The notes beneath the pieces are model-generated. The model had not been told where the DNA came from and made no database searches. It saw only the letters and a program-made list of their open reading frames with translations. Of a stretch of 64,000 bases of DNA, positions 43,058 to 53,608 are shown one piece after another (position 1 is the first letter of the stretch; each line of letters opens with the position of its first letter). Origin of the DNA: CAVTND01 sp963735955 (GTDB lineage: Bacteria > Pseudomonadota > Gammaproteobacteria > Burkholderiales > Burkholderiaceae_F); NCBI GenBank assembly GCA_963735955.1, contig CAVTND010000016.1, positions 62,001 to 126,000 on the forward strand, given 5' to 3'. The position numbers and the translations under genes are program-made.

Positions 43058-44445
43058 ATGACTACGCAACGCTTCGCGCCGCGAGTTCCTTCGGACCACG
43101 TCTGCACCTGTCGGTAGCCGGCTCAGCTACGCCCTGGCTGCTCAACCTGCGCCGCAATGAATGCCGCGTCGGCGCAGACGATGCCGACCAACTACAGGGC
43201 GCTGGTCTGCGTTTTCCTGTACGGCGGCAATGATCACTCGAACATGATCGTGCCGTTCGACAATGCCAACTATCAGCTGTACGCGCAGTCGCGCACCAAC
43301 CTGGCGCTGGCGCAGAACACGCTGCTGCCGATGGTGACGCCCGAACAATGCGTCGATGATCGGGCGTCAGATCGGCATGCGTCCGGAAATGGCGCAGGCT
43401 CAAGGCGCTCTACGACCAGGGCAGGCGGCCGTTATCGCGCAACATCGGTCCCTTGATGGTGCACCGACCATCCATGGCGCCGTACCGAATGCGCGCGGTA
43501 CCGATGCCGATGGGACTCTTCTCGCACAACGATCAGCAGTCGACCTGGCAGTCGTTCGGTGCGGAAGGCACCCGGGTCGGTTGGGGCGGCCGCCTTGGGG
43601 ACCTGTTCGCCTCGCGCGAACACGTTCCAGAACGTGACGGCAATTTCGACCAGGGCGCAGCCGTCTTCGTGTCCGGTCGTCGGTGGCGCAACTGCAGCTC
43701 GGAAATAACGGCGCGCAGGGAATTCCGGCGCTCGCAGACCAACGCCAACATCTTCGGCTCCACTGCGGCCGTGAGCCCGCTCAAGACGATGATGACGGCC
43801 GATGCGGACCGCACCACGTTCTCGAGAAGGACTACAACAAGATTCTCAAGCGCTCGACCGATGCGGCTGCCGCGATCAACACCTCACTCGCAGCGGTTAA
43901 TCTGACGACCAGTTTCCGAACACCGGACTCGGCGGCCAGATGCGCAACGTCGCGCGCATGATCGCGGCACGCAATCACTGGGCGCGCGACGCCAGGTGTT
44001 CCACGTCAGCATCGGTGGATTCGACCAGCACTCCGGACTGGTGCAAGGCCATGGACCCGCTGTGGGCGCGATCTCGGCCGCGATGCAGGCGTTTTACGCA
44101 GCGACCGTCGAACTGGGAGTTGCAGAACGGTGTCGACGGCGTTCACCGCGTCCGACTTCGGGCGCACGCTCGATTCCAACGGTGACGGATCCGACCACGG
44201 CTGGGGTGCGCATCATGTGGTGGTCGGAGGCGCGGTCCGCGGAGGGGACATGATACGGCATCTGGCCAGACACGGTGTTGCGTGGACCGAATGATGTCGG
44301 TCGCGGCAACCTGTTGCCGACGACGTCAGTCGATCAACTGGTTGGCACCTTCGCCAACTGGTTCGGTGTTCCTGCCGGCAACATTCGCGACATCGTCCCG
44401 GACGCGGGCAACTGGCCATCGCTGGATTTGGCGCTGCTGGCCTGA
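43058..44445 (+). pseudogene. DUF1501 domain protein (copy 2), broken by many frameshifts
   Basis: Paired with the preceding DUF1800 copy and homologous to the DUF1501 gene at 39387. After correcting an early indel the N-terminus reads NASRREFLRTT, a twin-arginine signal. Later blocks are TNYRALVCVFLYGGNDHSNM, FSHNDQQSTWQSFGAEG, GWGGRLGDLFAS, QVFHVSIGGFDQHSGL and SNGDGSDHGWGAHHVVV. The C-terminal end GNIRDIVPDAGNWPSLDLALLA is intact to the stop at 44445. More than six frame changes are needed, so as given no full protein is made. Confidence 0.72.
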
Positions 44446-44462
44446 ACGGAAAGACCAAAAGG

Positions 44463-44488
44463 AAAACGGCGCTCTCGGGCGCCGTTTC
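44463..44488 (+). terminator. Rho-independent terminator after DUF1501 copy 2
   Basis: Stem AAACGGCGC / GCGCCGTTT with a six-base loop. The T-run is short (TTTCTC). It closes the second pair, as the similar hairpin does after the first. Confidence 0.7.
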
Positions 44489-44520
44489 TCATGAGAGATA
44501 GAGCTCGACTTGACTCGAGT

Positions 44521-44804
44521 TAGGGCCTGTTGACACTAACAACGGGAGTGCGAAAGATGGATGGCGGGAGGCAGTGCAAGGCGGCGCGAGCGCCGTTGGC
44601 TGATGCCAATCAGCGAGCGCTCATTGGGAACATTCGGCAGCAATGCGCCCGCCATCCGTCTTTCCCGGCGGGTTGGGCCGAAATGCGGCGTCTGCTTTGT
44701 CGGGACGGCTTGCGAAGGGGGCCACCCTTAGCGGCGCCGCCCTTCGCGCAGGCCACCGCATTGCGGCCCAACGCATCTCCCGTTGTAAGTGTGAACAGGC
44801 CCTA
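44521..44804. mobile_element. MITE-like repeat, copy 3
   Basis: About 284 bases, nearly identical to copy 1. The ends are TAGGGCCTGTTGACAC and GTGAACAGGCCCTA. Taking the element as AGGGCC...GGCCCT (44522-44803), it is flanked by AGTT on both sides (44518-44521 and 44804-44807), a four-base target duplication and direct evidence of transposition. The right end donates the TAG stop codon of the minus-strand Cas6e-like gene. Confidence 0.88.
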
Positions 44805-45496
44805 GTTCGACAATTGCAGCATGCCGAGGCCAACCCGGCGGTATGAACCGATCCCGCGCAGCAAGGGTTTCTTCAACAATTCCGCGTCAGTGACTTGCAG
44901 CACGCCTTCGATGGAGGCATAGGACACTTTCATCGTGCGCCCACCATAGGGAAACTGCAGTTCCTTGATCGCGACGTTGAAAAAGTCCGGCTTGAAACCG
45001 AACTTCGGCGCAACGGCTTCAAGCCAGGCCTCAACTTCCTGCAGGTGTCCGAAACGGATCGATTTCCTTGGTCGCCGTCGACCGTGCGCTCGCGACCGAC
45101 ACAGGCTTCGATGGCAAAGCGGTACGGCAGGCCTTCGGCGCAGCTGTAGAAGGATTCGCTTCGGTGCCAGGGCGCTGATGGCCTCGGCGGCGGTTCCAGC
45201 CAGGGATCGCCGCGAGTAGACCCAATAGCGGCCCTCGCGAGGTCGTGTCGGCACGGAACACAAAGCTGACGCCGGCTTTCTTGCCGAAGTGTTCGGGTCA
45301 GGGAGAGATGGGCGGACAGTGGATCGGCGTGTTGCGGCCCGAAGGTGACCGCGGTCTCGTACAACTCGACCGTCGGCACATCCATTTTGGTGTAGCTCAT
45401 CACCGAGTCGACGAAATGCGTCACGGTGCTGGGACCTCTTCCTTTGGGCCGGGACGAACTCAACCAGTGCGACGGTAGACGGAGCGCGAGATCCAT
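44802..45496 (-). pseudogene. Orphan Cas6e-like CRISPR RNA endonuclease gene, frameshifted
   Basis: Minus strand, several frames. The C-terminal third reads VEAWLEAVAPKFGFKPDFFN, then SYASIEGVLQVTDAELL and RGIGSYRRVGLGMLQL. The last is the GxGxxxxxGxG glycine-rich loop of Cas6 RAMP proteins. Upstream, in other frames, are YRFAIEACVGRERTVDGDQ, SFVFRADTT, GRYWVYSRR and DPLSAHLSLTRTF, in the order expected for Cas6e. The start is uncertain (ATG 45496, 45400 or 45385). No array and no other cas gene is in the window. The stop codon lies in MITE copy 3. Confidence 0.5.
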
Positions 45497-45695
45497 CGAG
45501 CGATGCAACCTCTTATTTTGGGTTAACTGATTGGTCTATCGACAGTTTGCGGTGTACCGTATCGCGTGAACGGATTACGCCGAATGCCGATTGCTCAAAT
45601 GTTAGCACCCACTCATCGCTGCAAGGCCAGTCATGCAGCCGGATGGACGGGACCCGTTCCATTGCCGTGACCAATTAAAGCAGGCGCCCGGCTTG
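45497..45695. other. Intergenic region between the Cas6e-like gene and the groE promoter
   Basis: About 200 bases, less GC-rich than its surroundings, with no gene, no CRISPR-type direct repeats and no clear promoter for the minus-strand gene. Confidence 0.4.
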
Positions 45696-45721
45696 AAGAT
45701 CGGCCGCCTCGGGCCCTTATG
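45692..45721 (+). promoter_or_regulatory. Sigma-32-like heat-shock promoter of groES
   Basis: CTTGAAG (from about 45692) and CCCTTATGAT are separated by about 15 bases. This resembles the sigma-32 consensus CTTGAAA and CCCCATNT. It directly precedes the CIRCE element, giving combined positive and negative heat-shock control. Confidence 0.55.
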
Positions 45722-45722
45722 A

Positions 45723-45750
45723 TTAGCACTCGTCCAGGATGGAGTGCTAA
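45723..45750 (+). promoter_or_regulatory. CIRCE operator (HrcA binding site)
   Basis: TTAGCACTC and GAGTGCTAA are perfect arms of the CIRCE inverted repeat, bound by the HrcA repressor. The spacer is ten bases instead of the canonical nine, which may be one more inserted base in this error-rich part of the sequence. It lies 84 bases before the groES start. Confidence 0.9.
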
Positions 45751-45834
45751 CAACTCGGTCCGGTTCGGGGCTGTACCCCAATTATTTCCCATTCTCGAAT
45801 CTCGAGAGATTCAACATCAACGCCAGGAGAACCA

Positions 45835-46122
45835 ATGAAGATTCGTCCTTTGCACGATCGCGTGATCGTCAAGCGTCTCGACAACGAGCGCAAAACCGCT
45901 TCGGGCATCGTGATCCCCGATAACGTGGCAGAAAAGCCCGATCAGGGCGAGATCGTCGCCGTCGGTCCGGGCAAGCGCGATGACAACGGCAAGGTCATCG
46001 CGCTCGACGTCAAAGTCGGCGACAAGGTGCTGTTCGGCAAGTACTCGGGTCAGACCGTCAAGGTCGAGGGCGACGAGCTGCTGGTCATGCGCGAAGAGGA
46101 TCTGATGGGCGTTGTCGCCTAA
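45835..46122 (+). CDS. groES: Co-chaperonin GroES
   Basis: 95 residues, standard length. It forms the seven-fold lid of the GroEL folding chamber. Recognised by MKIRPLHDRVIVKRLDNERK, TASGIVIPDNVAEKPDQGEI (the mobile loop) and the end VMREEDLMGVV. It is preceded by AGGAG and under CIRCE control. groEL follows 72 bases later. Confidence 0.98.
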   Translation: MKIRPLHDRVIVKRLDNERKTASGIVIPDNVAEKPDQGEIVAVGPGKRDDNGKVIALDVKVGDKVLFGKYSGQTVKVEGDELLVMREEDLMGVVA

Positions 46123-46194
46123 CGCCTAGACCATCGACTGCCGGTACGCCCTGCGGCCCGGCCACTGAATCTAATCAATTCGGAGTAATCTGCA

Positions 46195-47848
<1,654 letters not shown>

Positions 47849-47915
47849 CTCGGACGGCGTCTCGGGCGCCATGGCGCCCGATCCATCCGGACTTGGCAGC
47901 TCCGCCATCCAAGCA

Positions 47916-47941
47916 AAACGGCCCGCTTCGGCGGGCCGTTT
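47916..47941 (+). terminator. Rho-independent terminator of groESL
   Basis: Stem AAACGGCCCGC / GCGGGCCGTTT with a TTCG loop. It lies between convergent groEL and the redoxin gene and can serve both. Confidence 0.88.
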
Positions 47942-47945
47942 CATC

Positions 47946-48570
47946 TCAGGCAGCGAGCGGAGTTACTGGGTACTTGATCGAGCAGCCGTAGGCCGAAGTC
48001 GACGCCGGATCGACCGGCTTGCCGGCGCGCGCTGCCGACCAGTGCCGCGTTCACATAATTGAACGAAGTCTTGACGTCAGCCGGATTGGAACTGCGTTTG
48101 TCGTCGATTGCACCGTCGTATACGAGTTTTCCAGCCGGATCGATCACGAACATGTGCGGCGTGACCCGTGCGCCGTAGGTGCGGGCGACGTCGCCCGTGG
48201 TGTCCATCAGGATGGCATTCGGTCTGGCATTGCTCTTGGCGAACCAGGTCGAGAGATCCTGCGGGCTCATGTAGTCGGAGTGCGAACTTGCGGTCGAATT
48301 GATCGCAAGCCACACGACCTCGTCGGCCCCGCCGCGCTTCTGCAGAGCCTGCATGTTGCCGCTGACGTAGTGCTTCTGAACGAAGGGGCAGTTCGGGTTG
48401 TTCCATTCGAGGACAACGTACTTGCCCTTGAAACCCGCCAGCGAAACCGGCTTGCCGGCCGTGTCGGCCACGGTGAAGTTCGGAGCAGGGTCACCCGGAA
48501 TGGCGCCAGCGAGTGCTGCGGCGGACGCCAGGCAGCCGATCCCAAACAAGAGTCCATCAACGATTTTCAT
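47946..48570 (-). CDS. Exported redoxin (AhpC/TSA-thioredoxin fold; 3' frameshift)
   Basis: About 207 residues from ATG 48570. It has a signal peptide (LLFGIGCLASAAALAGA). The thioredoxin-fold core has the active-site region VVLEWNNPNCPFVQKHY, with one cysteine where thioredoxins have CxxC, then RPNAILMDTTGDVARTYGARVTPHMFVID. After NYVNAAL the frame is lost; the expected end, GKPVDPASTSAYGCSIKY, is in another frame closing at 47946, so there is an indel near 48030. It lies next to a DsbD/ScsB gene, suggesting a periplasmic redox partner. Confidence 0.82.
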
Positions 48571-48580
48571 CGACGACCTC

Positions 48581-50728
48581 CTATCTAAGCTTGTCCAGCG
48601 CTGCAATCACGATGCCTTCGGTCAGCAGTTCCGGCAGCACTGTGGGTTGACCGGTACGATCGTACAGGACGTACAGCGGAACACCATTGCGTCCGAACTC
48701 GGCCAGCGCATGCGTAATCCGCTCGTTGCGGTTGGTCCAGTCGCCGCGCATTCTGATGATGCCGTCCGCCTTGAATCGTTCGCGCACGCGATCGGTCGAC
48801 AAAGCGACGCGCTTGTTGACCTGACAGGTGACACACCAAGCCGCGGTGAAGTCGACAAACACCGCCTTGCCCTCGGCGCGCAATTGCGCGAGTCGCTCCG
48901 GCGAGTAGTCGACCCAGTCAACTGACGCGGACTTGGTGGCGGCTACGGCCTGCTCAGTGGTTGCAATCGGCGCGAAACTCGCAACCGCCACCGCGGCTCC
49001 CGCCAGCGCGACCCAACGGAAAGCGCGTGCGCCGCGTTGTGCCAATCCGAGCGACCACAGTGCAAACGCCACTGCCAGCAGGACACCGAGCACAAGTGCA
49101 ACACCACCTGCGTCAATCTGTTGCGCCAGCACCCACAGCAGCCAGATGCAGGTCGCAAACATCGGGAATGCCATGAACTGCTTGAACAGTTCCATCCAGC
49201 GGCCGGGACGGGGCAGCTTGGAAAGCCAGCGCGGGAACAGCGTCAGAAGCAGATACGGCAAGGCCATGCCGACCCCAAGCGCAGCAAACACCGATAACGC
49301 CACAGCGGCCGGCTGCGTGATCGCGTAGCCGAGCGCTGCACTCATGAAGGGCGCGGTGCACGGCGAGGCAACGATGACGGCCAGCACGCCAGTGCCGAAG
49401 CTGCCCCGCCAGTCGGACTTGGCGGTCAGGGCATCGGCCGCGCGGGTATTGCCGAGGCCGCTGCCGAAGGTGAACTCGAAGGTGCCGAGGAGGTTGAGCC
49501 CGATCGCGAAGAACAACACGGTCAGGGCCGTAACGACCCAGGGCGTTTGCAGCTGGAATCCCCAGCCAAGCGCGTTGCCCGCCTGTTGCAGCCCGATCAG
49601 CAGGGCGGCCAGCAGCACGAATGAAAGCACGACACCGGCCGCAAACGCGAAACCATGCGCGGCAAGCGGACCCGAATGCGTGCGGTGCTGAGCCAGACCG
49701 ATCAACTTGAGCGAGAGCACCGGAAAGACACACGGCATCAGGTTCAGGATCAGCCCGCCGAGAATGGCAGCGCCCAATGCGGCGAGCAGCGACATCGGCG
49801 CGGCTTTACCGCCCGCGTTGCCGGTCGCGCTTCCAGCAGTCGCGGCGGCCGAGATCGATCCGACTTTCAATGGCGCGTCGACCAGTGCAGTCCATCCTCC
49901 AGATTGTGCGGGACCGCCGTTTGCAACCAGCACGCCCTTCAGTCGCGTGAAGTCAGCCTTTACCGGCGGAGCGGCGATCAGCGTCAGCGCCATGCCGGAC
50001 GCGTCGCGCCCAATCGTCTGCGCTGCCGCCGCTTCGATGCGCGCTTCTTCCATCGGGAAGAATTCGAGTGTCTTCAGCGAGCTGTCTGGCGTCGCCAGTC
50101 CCAGCCGTATGCGCTGTGCATCGAGGGTGGCATCGGCAACGAGACCAGCCTTCGCCTCAGGTACCAAGGCACGCGATGACTTGAACAGTGCAGCATGGCG
50201 CGATGGCGAGGCGGCAGCCTTGACCGGCAAGCTAAGGCTGATATCGGCGCTGCCGGGGATACAGACGTCACTGCATTCGAGCCACTCCGCCTTGCCGCGC
50301 AAGGTAGACGTGGTTCCGGCCTTCAGCTCGGCCGGGGCCCGCACGGTCACGAGCAGTAGTGTTTCGCCCTCATAGCCGAAGTTCATCAGGGGGCCGACCG
50401 GAAGTCGGTGCGGGTGCGGCCATTCGATCGCGGCCGCGACAAAACCAGCCGGGAGATTCCACTCGATCCGGGTTGGCAAGCCCGAATCACCCGGCACCTG
50501 CCAGTAAGTGTGCCAGTGGGGATCGTGCTGAAGGCGCAGTCCGACCTGGATCGGCTGGCCGGGGACAATCGCATCCGTGGCAGCGAGCAGCTCCGCCTTC
50601 ACGTGCGGGTCCGGGGCACCGAAGCGGGGCAGGGACTGGGCAGCAACACCGATCGCGCCGATCGTGCCAAGCAGTCCGATCAGGAGCGCGATTGACTTCG
50701 AGAGGAATTTGGATCGCATTGTGCGCAT
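48581..50728 (-). CDS. Protein-disulfide reductase DsbD/ScsB type
   Basis: 715 residues. It transfers electrons from cytoplasmic thioredoxin across the inner membrane to periplasmic thiol proteins. Signal peptide, then an N-terminal periplasmic domain with cysteines in EWLECSDVCIPG (ScsB-like). Eight-helix membrane domain from about residue 300, with LNLMPCVFPVLSLK and IVASPCTAPFM, the paired membrane cysteines. C-terminal thioredoxin domain with FTAAWCVTCQVNK. The N-terminus follows the ScsB/DsbD-gamma type. The redoxin gene lies 10 bases downstream and is its likely client. Confidence 0.92.
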   Translation of the reverse strand: MRTMRSKFLSKSIALLIGLLGTIGAIGVAAQSLPRFGAPDPHVKAELLAATDAIVPGQPIQVGLRLQHDPHWHTYWQVPGDSGLPTRIEWNLPAGFVAAAIEWPHPHRLPVGPLMNFGYEGETLLLVTVRAPAELKAGTTSTLRGKAEWLECSDVCIPGSADISLSLPVKAAASPSRHAALFKSSRALVPEAKAGLVADATLDAQRIRLGLATPDSSLKTLEFFPMEEARIEAAAAQTIGRDASGMALTLIAAPPVKADFTRLKGVLVANGGPAQSGGWTALVDAPLKVGSISAAATAGSATGNAGGKAAPMSLLAALGAAILGGLILNLMPCVFPVLSLKLIGLAQHRTHSGPLAAHGFAFAAGVVLSFVLLAALLIGLQQAGNALGWGFQLQTPWVVTALTVLFFAIGLNLLGTFEFTFGSGLGNTRAADALTAKSDWRGSFGTGVLAVIVASPCTAPFMSAALGYAITQPAAVALSVFAALGVGMALPYLLLTLFPRWLSKLPRPGRWMELFKQFMAFPMFATCIWLLWVLAQQIDAGGVALVLGVLLAVAFALWSLGLAQRGARAFRWVALAGAAVAVASFAPIATTEQAVAATKSASVDWVDYSPERLAQLRAEGKAVFVDFTAAWCVTCQVNKRVALSTDRVRERFKADGIIRMRGDWTNRNERITHALAEFGRNGVPLYVLYDRTGQPTVLPELLTEGIVIAALDKLR

Positions 50729-50767
50729 TGAGTATTGGTCTGCGTAAACGGAGCTTGGTTCCCGCTC

Positions 50768-52066
50768 TCAGTTGATGGTGAGGAATGATTCGCGCGCAGC
50801 GGCGAGCGTGGACTGAATGACCGCCTCCCCGTGCGCCAGCGAAACAAACCCGGCTTCGAAAGCCGATGGCGCCAGGTAAACGCCGCGCTCGAGCATGGCG
50901 TGAAAAAAACGATTGAAACGGGCCTTGTCGCCAGCCATGACTTCGGCATGACTGGACGGCACGCCGGCCGCGAAGTAAATGCCGAACATGCCGCCCACGC
51001 TATCGCTGGAAAACGCTAAGCCGGGAGATACAGACCGCGCCGCCTCGGACAGGCCGCTGACAAGCCGATGTGTGTTTTTCGCCAGGGATTCGTAGAAGTC
51101 AGGCTGCTGGATGGCGCGCAACGTCGCCATGCCGCAGGCAACGGCCACGGGGTTCCCGGACAGGGTGCCGGCCTGGTAGACGCCGCCCAGAGGCGCGAGG
51201 TACTTCATCACCGACCGCTTGCCGCCGAACGCAGCCACCGGCATGCCGCCGCCGATGACCTTGCCGAGCACGGTCAGGTCCGGGTCAATGTCATAGATTG
51301 ACTGCGCGCCGCCGAGGGCGACGCGGAAGCCCGACATCACCTCGTCAAAGACCAGCAGGGCGCCGTATTTCGTACACAGCGTCCGCATCGTGTGCAGGAA
51401 TTCCGCTGAGCCGCGCACCAGATTCATGTTGCCGGCGATCGGTTCGACAATGACGCAGGCGATGTCGTCGCCGTGCGTCCTGAATGCGTCTTCCAGTTGC
51501 TGCGGCGAGTTGTAGTCAAGCACCAGGGTGTGCTGGGTGATCTCGGCCGGCACACCGCTTGAACTTGGCATGCCGAAGGTCAGCAGGCCCGATCCGGCTT
51601 TGACCAGCAAACTGTCCGCGTGCCCGTGATAGCAGCCCTCGAACTTGATGATCTTGCGCCGTCCCTGGCCATTGCCGGTGGCGCCGCGTGCGAGGCGGAT
51701 CGCGCTCATTGCGGCTTCGGTCCCTGAGGACACGAGCCGCACCTGCTCGATCGAAGGCACCAGCTTGATCAGTTCCTCGGCCATTTCAACTTCGGCTTCG
51801 GTCGGCGCACCGAACGACAGTCCGCGCGCCGCCGCATCCTGGACTGCACGTACCACGTCCGGATGCGCGTGGCCCAGGATCATCGGCCCCCAGGAACCGA
51901 TGTAGTCGATATAGCGTTTGCCGTCAGCGTCCCAGAAATATGGCCCCTCGGCGCGCGTGACGAAACGCGGGGTGCCGCCGACCGATCGGAAAGCTCGCAC
52001 CGGCGAGTTGACCCCGCCCGGAATCACCTGCTGCGCCCGTTCAAACAGTTGTTCGTTGCGAGTCAT
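50768..52066 (-). CDS. hemL: Glutamate-1-semialdehyde 2,1-aminomutase
   Basis: 432 residues from ATG 52066. The longer open frame to 52213 overlaps thiE and is not supported. It makes 5-aminolevulinate for haem by the C5 pathway, using PLP. Landmarks are QVIPGGVNSPVRAF, GSWGPMILGHAHPDVV, LVSSGTEAAMSAIRLARG, LVFDEVMSGFRVALGGAQ and the lysine in TVLGKVIGGGMPVAAFGGK. It overlaps thiE by 26 bases, so is translationally coupled to it. Confidence 0.95.
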   Translation of the reverse strand: MTRNEQLFERAQQVIPGGVNSPVRAFRSVGGTPRFVTRAEGPYFWDADGKRYIDYIGSWGPMILGHAHPDVVRAVQDAAARGLSFGAPTEAEVEMAEELIKLVPSIEQVRLVSSGTEAAMSAIRLARGATGNGQGRRKIIKFEGCYHGHADSLLVKAGSGLLTFGMPSSSGVPAEITQHTLVLDYNSPQQLEDAFRTHGDDIACVIVEPIAGNMNLVRGSAEFLHTMRTLCTKYGALLVFDEVMSGFRVALGGAQSIYDIDPDLTVLGKVIGGGMPVAAFGGKRSVMKYLAPLGGVYQAGTLSGNPVAVACGMATLRAIQQPDFYESLAKNTHRLVSGLSEAARSVSPGLAFSSDSVGGMFGIYFAAGVPSSHAEVMAGDKARFNRFFHAMLERGVYLAPSAFEAGFVSLAHGEAVIQSTLAAARESFLTIN

Positions 52067-52745
52067 GAATTGCGAGTCCGAGCGCGAACTGTTCCTGAAG
52101 AAGGCGTACGGAGGCAGCCGGATCCACCGCCCCAAAAACCGCCTGAATGACCGCCGCGGCCTGCGCGCCCGCGGCCGCAGCGGCGGCGATATTTTCGACC
52201 GTGATACCTCCAATGCCGATGACGCAGCACGCGGGATGCACCGCCCGCGCTTCAGTCAGCCGAGCCAGGGGAGCGTACACGGCGCCTGGCTTGGTCGAAG
52301 ACCTGAACAGGGAGCCGAAAGCAATCATGTCGGCGCCAGCCTTAACGGCCTCCCGGGCGCGCACGCCGCTGTCATAGCAGGACACGCCAAGCAGCCGGTC
52401 CCCAAGGATTGCTAGTGCCGCGCCCGGTTCGCCATCGGCGCTACCGATATGAGCTCCGTCCGCGCCGATATCGACTGCAAGCCCGACATCGTCATTGATG
52501 ATGCATAGCGAGCCCATGGAGTGCGCGAGTGCGAGCAGTCGCCCTGCCTGCCGGTGCCGCGTCTGAGGTTCCGCACGTTTGTTGCGATATTGCACAACGG
52601 AGACGCCCGCGGCCAAAGCCAGACCGACGGTCTTCAGCACGCTGGGGAACTCACTTTCGTCGACATCCGGCGTGACGAGATAGACGCCTCGGACACGCGC
52701 GAGCCGTGCGGCGCGGGCTTCCATTTCAGCCGGCATCCCTGCCAT
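52041..52745 (-). CDS. thiE: Thiamine-phosphate synthase
   Basis: 234 residues. It joins the pyrimidine and thiazole phosphates into thiamine phosphate. Conserved blocks: RGVYLVTPDVDES, VSVVQYRNKRAEP, CIINDDVGLAVDIGADGAHIG, LLGVSCYDS, DMIAFGSLFRSSTKPGA and VIGIGGITVENIAAAAAAGA. It overlaps thiD at its start by 20 bases and hemL at its end by 26, making a tightly packed operon thiD-thiE-hemL. Confidence 0.93.
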   Translation of the reverse strand: MAGMPAEMEARAARLARVRGVYLVTPDVDESEFPSVLKTVGLALAAGVSVVQYRNKRAEPQTRHRQAGRLLALAHSMGSLCIINDDVGLAVDIGADGAHIGSADGEPGAALAILGDRLLGVSCYDSGVRAREAVKAGADMIAFGSLFRSSTKPGAVYAPLARLTEARAVHPACCVIGIGGITVENIAAAAAAGAQAAAVIQAVFGAVDPAASVRLLQEQFALGLAIHDSQRTTV

Positions 52746-53565
52746 CCCTGTCCTTGTCCGCCCAAAAGAGCCGATTGGGAACCGTTATTCCGAGGCCGGC
52801 ATCGTATGCGTGCATTAACGCCGCCGCCGTGTACTGGCTCGCTTCCTGAACGGCCTCAGGCATGTCGGTACCGTGCGCGAGCATCCCGGCGAGCGCGGCG
52901 GACAGCGTGTCGCCGGCGCCGTGGAAGCGCGCTGTTGCCGAAGCAAACCGTGGCAGACTGTCGCTGCGCACCAGTCCGCTTTCGTCGTACAGGGCATTGA
53001 CAATCGGCTCCGCCCCGGGCTCGGCGTCGCTGATCAGAACAAACTCCGCGCCCCAGCCGCTGAGAATTCCGGCACAGTCGGCAGCGTTGAACGATTCGGC
53101 GCGGTCGTCGTCGTTGCAGCGGGCAATCAGGCGCCGCGCCTGCACCAGATTCAAGGTCACTACCGTCGCTTGGGGCATCAGCAGTTCCCGAACTGCGTAA
53201 AGCAGTTCATCGATCGCCCATTCCTCCTCAGCGCGCGCTATGAGCGGATCCAGCACGACCGGGACAGGATCGCACTCAGCCAGAATTTCTGCGATCGGCT
53301 GCACCTGCTCGGCGGACGCCAACGCACCGACCTTGATCGCTGCCACCGGCAGGTTCTGCAGGACAGCACGCGCCTGTGCTTCAACCCATTCCGCGTCTAC
53401 GGCGAGCCACTCGTTGTCGGATTTCGCGCCCAGGGTAGTGAGGCCCGTGATCACGCTGGCGGGATGGCAGCCCATGCTGGCGATCGCCAGCTGGTCGGCC
53501 TGAATGCCGGCCGCACCGGTCGCATCGGACACACCAAAACCAAGCACGATCGGGAGGACGGACAC
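52726..53565 (-). CDS. thiD: Hydroxymethylpyrimidine/phosphomethylpyrimidine kinase
   Basis: 279 residues. It phosphorylates HMP and HMP-P for thiamine synthesis. The N-terminus VLGFGVSDATGAAGIQADQLA and the ribokinase-type signature ASATARFHGAGDTLSAALAGML are seen. The anion hole is GAGD, as in other ribokinase-fold enzymes, where E. coli ThiD has GTGC. The HMP-binding start lacks the usual SGG and instead has GVSD, so substrate assignment rests mostly on context with thiE. Confidence 0.88.
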   Translation of the reverse strand: MSVLPIVLGFGVSDATGAAGIQADQLAIASMGCHPASVITGLTTLGAKSDNEWLAVDAEWVEAQARAVLQNLPVAAIKVGALASAEQVQPIAEILAECDPVPVVLDPLIARAEEEWAIDELLYAVRELLMPQATVVTLNLVQARRLIARCNDDDRAESFNAADCAGILSGWGAEFVLISDAEPGAEPIVNALYDESGLVRSDSLPRFASATARFHGAGDTLSAALAGMLAHGTDMPEAVQEASQYTAAALMHAYDAGLGITVPNRLFWADKDRDGRDAG

Positions 53566-53608
53566 GGGGAGGGCGGTGCTGTTCGAAAGATGCTACGCGC
53601 GCGCAACG

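Noticed and set aside
45497..45830. CRISPR array near the Cas6e-like gene
   Set aside because: No direct repeats with regular spacing. The only repeat is the inverted CIRCE element.
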